This document shows positions 57,540-64,000 of a stretch of 64,000 nucleotides of DNA, one piece after another (the stretch's first letter is position 1; every line of letters begins with the position of its first letter). The notes beneath the pieces were generated by a model. It was not told where the DNA came from. It saw nothing but the letters and a program-made list of their open reading frames with translations, and did no database searches. Source of the DNA: Bos javanicus (lineage: Eukaryota > Chordata > Mammalia > Artiodactyla > Bovidae); NCBI RefSeq assembly GCF_032452875.1, contig NC_083875.1, positions 76,592,178-76,656,177 of the forward strand. The letters run 5' to 3'. The translations under genes and the position numbers were made by a program.

Positions 57540-57945
57540 ATCCAGATATGAACTGAGGGACATCTCCTTTACAACAACCCAACCCATCCCTTCACCTGGC
57601 TCCTGAAGAGAAGCAGGTCTAACTTGAAGAGGTGGCGTTCTAAAGATGACATTGGCACAGGGGAGCACATGAGGAGATGATGGTAAGAACTCTTATTATT
57701 ATTGGGGAAAGAACTCTTTGGTAGATGCTGCTGGAGTTGGCCAGGGAGGAAGTGCCCTCCTTTTGCAATGAGGTAGATGTAACATCAAAAGAAATCTCTT
57801 TGGCTTCAAGTCCATATGGCAGTGGGGGGTGGGAGTGGGTAGTGGTCACCTCCCAGGGCTGGGTCCTAGAATGGGCACGCTGGAAGAATGGGTCTCCTTC
57901 CCCCTCAGCAATGGAGTCGGGACTCTCAATTTCAAGTAAGAGTTC

Positions 57946-58046
57946 TCAGGGTGAGGTGCTGGAAGGGGGCCCTGTCGGGAGTTGGGGTGCAGGGTTGGTT
58001 GGGCCCTGGGAAGCTGGTACAGGCTGGCGACGGGCAAAGAGGACAC
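57946..58046 (-). CDS. ARID3C: ARID3C last coding exon
   Basis: 101 bases encoding (G)VLFARRQPVPASQGPTN to a TGA stop after PPSSTSP. Acceptor TTTGCTAG|GTGTCC. Confidence 0.93.
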
Positions 58047-61000
58047 CTAGCAAAGAGATGAGGAATTTGTAGAGGGCAAAGACAAGTAGGAAAAGGTAAG
58101 GCAAAGAAATAGAAGAGGGAAACAAAAGTCAGTGTCCTGATTGCTAGAATATCACACACAGAGCCCTGTCACAACCAATGAGCACAAGTCCCTTGAATCA
58201 GTTAGAGACTCTTGTGCCCGTATAGATACCCTCCAACATGTAAACAAGAAACATTTACACTGATACACAGCCCATGACGAGACATCCCATGGTATTCATG
58301 CCAGAGAGGTCATGCCTTGGACCCCATGCCATGTAGACATCCCCTTTAATCCAGGCCAGTGTAGCAATTCCCCAAACCCTATGTTACCCATGCAGATTTG
58401 GATATCCCTGAACCTCATGCTAGTAGAGAAAGTCTAAAACCTCCATGCTGGCATAAATACCCCTGACCTCATGCGATCAGAAACAGCCTACAGGACCCAT
58501 ACCAGTGTAGACCACCCCGTTGATCTCTAGGGCCATGTTGATACTGCTGATACCAGTGCCTGCCAGACTGAGAGGCCCATCCAGCCGCTCTTCTGTCCCG
58601 GAGGGAGCAGGGAAGTCACATTTTGGGGAATTAGATTTTAGCTACAAGCTCCCCCCTCCATCCCTGTAGACAGCCCCCATCCCACTTCAGCCCCACACCT
58701 GTAATCACAGAAGTGTCTACTGAGGGATCTATCTGCCCCACCTCCAATGCCTATTGGGTGATGAGTCTGTCCTCCCTCATTGCACAGGCTAAGCCCTCTC
58801 AGCAACAAGTCCCTCCTCACCCCTAAGGGGAACCTTGCCACGGGGCAGGAAACTGGGGGGTGCGCTGTGTCGAGGTAGGTCCATGGGCCCCATCAGCACA
58901 GCCCTCTTCTCTGGGGGTTCCTCTGGTGCCACCTTCTCACGTGCAGGTCCAAAGGCCAGGCCCACAGGCAGTGCCAGTCGAGGGGTGGGAATTCTGCTCT
59001 CCTCTGAAAAAAAAAACAGATCATTTAGCTCCCCTGGCCCAAACAACTTTGTCCCTGCATCTAGTTGTCCCCATAGCCTGGGACCAAGGGAGGTTACCCA
59101 AGTTCAAGCACCAAATTCAATCTCCCCTCCCATCCAGTCTCAGCATAGAGGCTCTGAAGCTGGAGAGCTCAAAAAGGCCAATATACCTGACTAGGTTGGT
59201 CCAATCTGGGGGAATTCCCTTGCTTTTTTTTAAATTTATTTTTTAATATAAATTTATTTATTTTAATTGGAGGCTAATTACAATATTGTATTGGTTTTGC
59301 CATACATTGACATGAATCCACCACGGGTGTACATGTGTTCCCCATCCTGACCCCTCCCACCTCCCTGCCCTCCCTTGCTTTTGATTGTTAAATAATCCAG
59401 GGGAAATAGCAGGCATAAACCACATGCAGATAGAAGCCATCACTGAACAGGTGTGGAATGAAGCTGCTCTGGATAAAGGACCTTTCTCTGAGCTTCAGCC
59501 CCACACCGCGCAGTAACCCATACCCCAGAGTTCCCAAAGTTTCACTGATCCCAAACATCACGACACCTAAACCTTAGCATGCACCAAACCTCAGTGCCCA
59601 TCAGTCCTTATTGTCCCCATACTTCGATGCCTCCCAAACCTCAGAGTTCCCATATTTTAATGTTCCCTCTATCTCAGCACCCTTCTAAGTCTCTGCTGCT
59701 GCTGCTGCGTCGCTTTAGTCGTGTCCGACTCTGTGCGACCCCATAGACGGCAGCCCACCAGGCTTCCCCGTCCCTGGGATTCTCCAGGCAAGAACACTGG
59801 AGTGAGTTGCCATTTCCTCCTCCAATGCATGAAAGTGAAAAGTGAAAGTGAAGTCACTCAGCCGTGTCCGACTCTAGCGACCCCATGGACTGCAGCCTAC
59901 CAGGCTGCTCCGTCCATGGGATTTTCTAGGCAAAAGTACTGGAGTCTCAGAGACCCTCAAAATTCAGCCGCTCTACCCTCACACCTTTCTTAATGGGGCT
60001 CGGGCTTAGCTGAGCGCAGGCGTGGGCCGGCAGGCCAGAGGCGGGGCCTTGAGCAGAACGTGGGCCGGGCGTGGGCGGGGCGGGCCCGGGCTCAGGGGCG
60101 GGACCAGGAGTGCCCCGAGGTGGCTGCCCAGCCAGGCCGAAGAGCGGGGCTGCGGTGTAAGCCTGACGACGGCCCTCGCGCCGGTTGCTGTCGATGGCAG
60201 CCTGGAGCTCCCCAGGGGAGCTGAGCGCCCGCGTCTCGCATTCGTACGGGTACAGATACTTCATGTACCTAGGAGCGGACGGGGTGGGGTGGGGTGGGAG
60301 GCTGGGCCCAGCTGATCAAGCCTCACACCCGGACAAGAACCCTCGGGGGAGCCCCCCAAGCCCCCGGCCCCCAGCTCCCGCGCCTCTCTCCCACCGCTCG
60401 CGCGCGTCTAGCCTCACTGGGTGCGTAGAGTGAAGGCGGCCGACGTGATGGTGGTGGGCAGGCTGAGGCCGCGCGTGACCTCCCGCCACACCTTGCGATT
60501 GATGACTTCCACTAGACCGCCCTTGGCCGTCACCAGGCGGAACAGCGCGTACAGGTCCAGCACCTGCTTCGCCATAATGGGCACACGGTTCACGGGTGTC
60601 CCTGATAAGGGGTGAGCAGAGAGTCAGGACACTAAGACCCTGTCTGCCGGCATCCTCAGAGAGTGGAGGAATCGGCAGCCTGGACCTGTCTTGGCGAGGC
60701 CCTGGCGATGAGGAGGTGGGACTGCAGGCGGAGCCCACAGCCTCCAGAGCCTCCACTGTAGCAGGAAGGACGGGAGGCTAGACTAGGGGGTGGCAAACTT
60801 CTTCTGTAAAGGGCCAAATGGTAAATGTTTTAGACGTTCCAGGCCAGTCTCTTAGAGCTACTCCACTCTGCCATTGCAGGCTGAAAGGATATTTAAAGGA
60901 ATAGAATACAGAGGATATTTAAAGGAATGAACGCGGCTCTAATCCAATAAAACTATTTTCACACTCTTAAATTCAAATTTCACACGTCCAGAAAGGTTAT

Positions 61001-62433
61001 TCGTCTTTTAAATTTTCCCCTTATTTAAAAATGTGAAACCCCCTTCTTTTCTCGTGGGCGATTAGCTTTGGCCTCCTGGCTTTAGTTTGCCGCCCCCTGG
61101 GGTAGACCATAGGAAGGACTTCCTGACAGTGCTGAAGAGCCAGACTCCTCTAAGTAGCGGCCCCTGGGTGGCTGCAGAGGCCGGGGATGGTGAATGGAAG
61201 AAGCAGCCCCCGCCGCGGCTCGCCGACTCCGCAGTCCCCGCCGCCCCCGCCGGCCGGTCCTGACAAAGGGGCCTGTCTGCGCTGAGCGATGGGCCCCAGT
61301 TAATTCCTTACCGATCTCGGCCCCTTCCGCTGCCGCCTTTGGACCCGAACAATTAGCTGCGGTCTGATTAATGGGGGGAAATTATCGGCCCCGCGGGACA
61401 CCCTCCCCCGCACAGGGAGCAGAGTAAGGCAGGGACCTGAGGGAGGCAGAGCTGGGGGGAAGAGGGAGCTGGGATCTGCTCAGACCACACTACCCCACCC
61501 AGTGGAGGGGATACCAGGAGGAAGGGTCAGGGAGGGGACATTGGGATCAGAATGACCCAGACTTCCTGGGGAGCAAAAGGCCCTGGAGCCCCACTGAGGG
61601 TCCCTGGTTGGGAAGGGACCTGCGCGGGGTGCTGGCCTGGCCCTGGGGTGGGGGCCTGAAGGACTTTGGCCGCCAGCTGCACTAAGGGGGTGGGGGTGGG
61701 GGCCAGTGCAGCCAGTTAATTAGCGGCTTATCAGGCCGCTCTAGGAGTGAGTTAATTAGCTTTGTAGAGAGAGATAATGAGTCAGTCTTCTGGACCCATG
61801 AATCTGGGGAGAAGCTGAAGTGATGAACTGCCGCCCACCCTGATCCCTTCATGGACCCTTGTTGCATTCACTTCTGGCTCTGAGATTTCTGGAAAGGAAT
61901 TCCTTCTCCTCCACAGCACCTCCTACCCCTCAAGAAGTCCTTCCTTGGGTCTAATTCCAGTCCTTCCTGCTGCAAAACACATTGGATGTTTCCTGCCTGA
62001 AGCAAGGGGAAACTGAGGAGAGACAAGGCTGGAGGAAGGGCCAGGGAAGAGAACCAAGGCATTCCCAGTCCCCCAATTCTGGAAACCCCCACACCCCAGG
62101 CTAGCCCCCTACCACTTCACCCTCCCACCCTCCCAATTGATCCCACACTCATTAACCTGCCAGCGGGCTGCCCGCTAATTAATCCCTGGGTGGAGAAGGG
62201 GCGCAGGGTCAGAGGTTAAAGACGCTATTGAGGACCCAAAGGATAGGTGCTTCCAAGCCCAGATCTCTGCAAAGAGGACCCAAACTGAGGACTAAACCCT
62301 GGGGTTTCCCTTCCTTGAACCTGGTTCGTGAGGGTCCCTCCCTTATATCAACCCACTCACCCCTCTTCTGCATGAAGCTAAACAGGTCATCCAGAAATTC
62401 TTTCCTCTTGGGGTCTGCATCGAGCTCGTACAG
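57946..62433 (-). CDS. ARID3C: AT-rich interactive domain-containing protein 3C (partial, lacks first coding exon)
   Basis: ARID3C belongs to the ARID3/Bright family of nuclear transcription factors. They bind AT-rich DNA through the ARID domain and multimerise through a C-terminal REKLES domain. Six minus-strand exons are present (62433-62361, 60601-60418, 60268-59985, 59003-58821, 58592-58503, 58046-57946). All are GT-AG and phase-consistent, giving about 304 residues. The first three carry the ARID domain (LYELDADPKRKEFLDDL, MAKQVLDLYALFRLV, GGLVEVINRKVWREV, YMKYLYPYECE). The last three carry the REKLES region (REKVAPEEPPEKRAVL... SINMALEINGVVYTGVLFARR). A proline-rich linker and a sumoylation-like IKKE lie between them. 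The N-terminal exon (start codon, acidic region) lies beyond the right edge; I looked for it up to 64000 and did not see it. Confidence 0.96.
58260..58502. repeat. Degenerate tandem phrases in ARID3C intron
   Basis: Loose repetition of CATGCCATGTAGACATCCCC, CCAGTGTAGCAATTCCCC and CCTCATGCTAGTAGAG with a unit near 45 bases. Old decayed minisatellite. Confidence 0.4.
58503..58592 (-). CDS. ARID3C: ARID3C exon, REKLES beta region
   Basis: 90 bases encoding EERLDGPLSLAGTG and SINMALEINGVVYT. Acceptor CGGGACAG|AAGAGC, donor ACACTG|GTATGG. Confidence 0.94.
58821..59003 (-). CDS. ARID3C: ARID3C exon, first part of REKLES region
   Basis: 183 bases encoding EESRIPTPRLALPVGL, AREKVAPEEPPEKRAV to RGKVPLR. 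Acceptor with a T10 tract then CAG|AGGAGA, donor CTTAGGG|GTGAGG. Confidence 0.94.
59227..59370. repeat. Probable ruminant LINE-1 3'-end fragment
   Basis: TTTAATTGGAGGCTAATTACAATATTGTATTGG, GCCATACATTGACATGAATCC and GTACATGTGTTCCCCATCCTG are wording I associate with a common ruminant L1 3' end. Family assignment is from memory. Confidence 0.55.
59692..59945 (-). repeat. BOV-A2 SINE in ARID3C intron
   Basis: Reverse-complement dimeric SINE starting with CTG repeats. It ends 40 bases from an ARID3C donor site. Confidence 0.94.
59985..60268 (-). CDS. ARID3C: ARID3C exon, end of ARID domain and proline-rich linker
   Basis: 284 bases encoding YMKYLYPYECETRALSS through a Pro/Gly-rich stretch to QLSPSPIKK. 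Acceptor GCTCCTAG|GTACAT, donor AAGAAAG|GTGTGA. A BOV-A2 SINE begins 40 bases into the next intron. Confidence 0.94.
60418..60601 (-). CDS. ARID3C: ARID3C exon, core of ARID domain
   Basis: 184 bases encoding (G)TPVNRVPIMAKQVLDL to ITSAAFTLRT(Q). Acceptor CCTTATCAG|GGACAC, donor GCACCCA|GTGAGG. Confidence 0.95.
60785..61101. mobile_element. hAT-type DNA transposon remnant
   Basis: Ends TAGGGGGTGGCAAAC and GTTTGCCGCCCCCTGG form inverted termini. The interior has TTCTGTAAAGGGCCAAATGG, AGCTACTCCACTCTGCC and CCAATAAAACTATTTTC, typical of a non-autonomous Charlie-like element. No transposase remains. Confidence 0.75.
61200..61420. promoter_or_regulatory. CpG-rich and TAATTA-rich conserved-looking block in ARID3C intron
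   Basis: A short CpG-dense stretch (61205-61260) is followed by CAGTTAATTCC, CAATTAGCTGCGGTCTGATTAATGGGG and AAATTATCGGCCCC. No repeat signature. Candidate enhancer or intragenic promoter. Confidence 0.4.
61710..61800. promoter_or_regulatory. TTAATTAGC pair with hairpin in ARID3C intron
   Basis: Two TTAATTAGC sites (about 61717 and 61753) flank AGCGGC-TTATCAG-GCCGCT, a short inverted repeat. Then AGATAATGAGTCAG supplies GATA-like and AP-1-like cores. Function inferred. Confidence 0.4.
62105..62190. promoter_or_regulatory. Third TAATTA block in ARID3C intron
   Basis: CAATTGATCC and CATTAACC precede the perfect palindrome AGCGGGCTGCCCGCT, which runs straight into TAATTAATCC. It lies about 170 bases after the ARID3C exon ending at 62361 in transcription direction. 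Function inferred. Confidence 0.4.
62361..62433 (-). CDS. ARID3C: ARID3C exon, start of ARID domain
   Basis: 73 bases encoding LYELDADPKRKEFLDD to FMQKR(G). Acceptor TTTTTCCCCAG|CTGTAC, donor AAGAGGG|GTGAGT. Confidence 0.94.
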
Positions 62434-64000
62434 CTGGGGAAAAACTGAGGTCACTTTCCAGCTCTGTATCCACCACCCCCCCCCCTCCGCACTGGGACCC
62501 CCTTCAACTCGAACCCCTGGATAAAGGACCCCAGCTGAAGGGGCAAGGTGGTTCTGAAACATAGACTTTCTGAGAGAGCATTGAGCTCTTTGCCCTGGGG
62601 GCAGGTAGGGACACTTTTTCCGCCCCCCGCCCCCATACATACAGACACCCTCTACTGGCTAGTAGTGCTGTGCCCTGGGCAGTTAACACCACCCACCTGG
62701 GGAGTAAGGGAAGAGAAAGCTGCAGAGGTTCTGCCTGCCTTCCAGAGCCCCAGGGAGGAAGTCAGGCTGGTGCTATGTTCTACATTGAGGAAATTGACAG
62801 ATATGGCTGAGTCACTCATTCATTTGTGCTAGGGTTTCTTGCCGCTCACACGTCTGTGTGCCAGGACTGGGGATGAGGGGCGGAGAGGCCTCTAACCCAT
62901 CCCTCTGGCAGGATGGATGCTCAGGAAAGCTGGATTGAAACCTAGGGCCTCTCAGCCCACATTCTGGTCTGATCTCCTTCCAGGACCAGTTTCCTCTACT
63001 TCAGAAGCTGCCACAGAGCCAATGGCTCTGGACCACCCAAGACCTGTAGGGTGAGGACTTGAAAGGCCAGGGATCCTCCCACCCCTTCTCAGTCACCTAC
63101 TTCCAGTATCAGCTCTCAAATACCCCAAGGAGGGACAATCCCTAAGGTAACAGTGTCTTTTACCCAAGTAACAATCCCTGAGAAACACCGACAGGTAACA
63201 CTCCATCCCCCAATAGGAACTCTCAGAGTAAAAAAATACCCATGAGTAACAAACCCCAGAGATGCACCTTTAGCTCTACACTCCCACAAGAACTGAGCCC
63301 TAAGTCTTAAATGGATACCTGCAGACAACACGCATGCTTTCCAAGTAATAAGCCTCTGAATTACACCTAGGAGAAATAGTCACTAGAGCCACATCTCCAG
63401 AGTAACAGAACCCTGAGAAACAGTCCAAGTTTTACACAAAAGCCACAGAGTCTAACCACAGATTAACACTTCGGCAAAATACCCCAAACCAACACCCTAT
63501 GAGTAACACCACCAGAATAGCACACCTAGAATCAGTGCCCTGCATAACACCTTCTAATGACAGCCTAGAGTAGTGCCTTAGAATAACATCCAGATGGGTT
63601 CCCAGGGGATGAAGAGCCTCAAATTAAGGCCCTGTGAGGAAGGCCCTGTCATTCCCAGCTGCCCAGGGGCCCTTCAGTCCCAATGTGACTGTAGTGGTCA
63701 TCATGGGCTGGCAACTGTCACCCCATAGGACTCAGGCCAGAAAGAGGATTTGGATGGGGAGAAGGGGACAAGAAAGAGACGAGGTGGATATCAGCTTGCC
63801 AAAGGAGTGGCAACCTCCACTCCACTTTTAAAGATGGAGGTAGGCATCCCAGGACACCCCAACTGGTCCCTGGACTTTGACCTTGTGACTTGATGTGGAG
63901 AAGGTGGCATAGTGCTGGCACTGGAATCCCCAGTTCCCAGATTCCCCTCCCTCAGAATTTTTGAAGATTCCTACACCCCTCCCACTTGCCCTTCCAGCCT
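62434..64000 (-). other. ARID3C: ARID3C intron 1 (partial)
   Basis: No coding exon seen. 63110-63600 consists of loosely repeated AGTAACA and CCCTGAGAAACA phrases. The rest is unique sequence. Confidence 0.7.
63110..63600 (+). repeat. Degenerate GAGTAACACC-type minisatellite
   Basis: Phrases such as AAGTAACAATCCCTGAGAAACACC, ATGAGTAACAAACCCCAGAG and AGAGTAACAGAACCCTGAG recur at roughly 25-45 base spacing, strongly diverged. Confidence 0.55.

Noticed and set aside
61084..61102. CTCF-like CCCCAGGGGGCGGCA site
   Set aside because: It coincides with the terminal inverted repeat of the hAT element, so the match is explained by the transposon. Weak as an insulator call.
1..64000. CRISPR arrays, operons, bacterial or phage defence genes
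   Set aside because: No regularly spaced identical repeats and no prokaryotic gene layout. The window is mammalian throughout.

Overview
The window is mammalian nuclear DNA from a ruminant, most likely a bovid. Ruminant-specific retroposons occur throughout: many Bov-tA and BOV-A2 SINEs and 3' pieces of the BovB (RTE) LINE. They lie beside older mammalian repeats (MIR, L1M, an MLT1-type solo LTR, Tigger and hAT DNA transposons). Introns, CpG islands and GT-AG splice sites are obvious. I cannot tell cattle from sheep, goat or buffalo by eye.

Four protein-coding genes are supported, all on the minus strand. From high to low coordinates they are ARID3C (partial, 5' exon beyond the right edge), DCTN3 (complete, 7 coding exons), RPP25L (complete, single coding exon) and CNTFR (partial, only the first two coding exons and candidate 5'UTR exons). 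This order matches the human 9p13.3 block CNTFR-RPP25L-DCTN3-ARID3C (established synteny).

Layout: 1-4.8 kb, CNTFR coding exons 3 and 2 (numbered with a non-coding exon 1). 4.8-24.6 kb, the long CNTFR 5' intron with a second CpG island at 13.2-13.9 kb, several AT-rich blocks that look like regulatory elements, and degenerate minisatellites. 24.6-44.5 kb, intergenic and repeat-rich from 27.7 kb on. 44.5-46.3 kb, RPP25L. 47.9-56.4 kb, DCTN3. 57.5-64 kb, ARID3C.

The genes do unrelated jobs: a GPI-anchored cytokine receptor (CNTFR), an RNase P/MRP p25-like Alba protein (RPP25L), the dynactin p24 subunit (DCTN3) and an ARID transcription factor (ARID3C). They do not form an operon-like system. 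I found no previously undescribed multi-gene system. The most unusual things are: a SINE inserted 10 bases from the 3' splice site of DCTN3 exon 2; an interrupted inverted duplication at 41-42.8 kb that no repeat family I know explains; BovB fragments in inverted orientation on both sides of the DCTN3 promoter; and clusters of TAATTA-type sites in ARID3C introns and in CNTFR intron 2. Exon boundaries were derived by hand from splice signals, codon phase and recalled family sequence. Conservation claims are inference because no alignment was possible.
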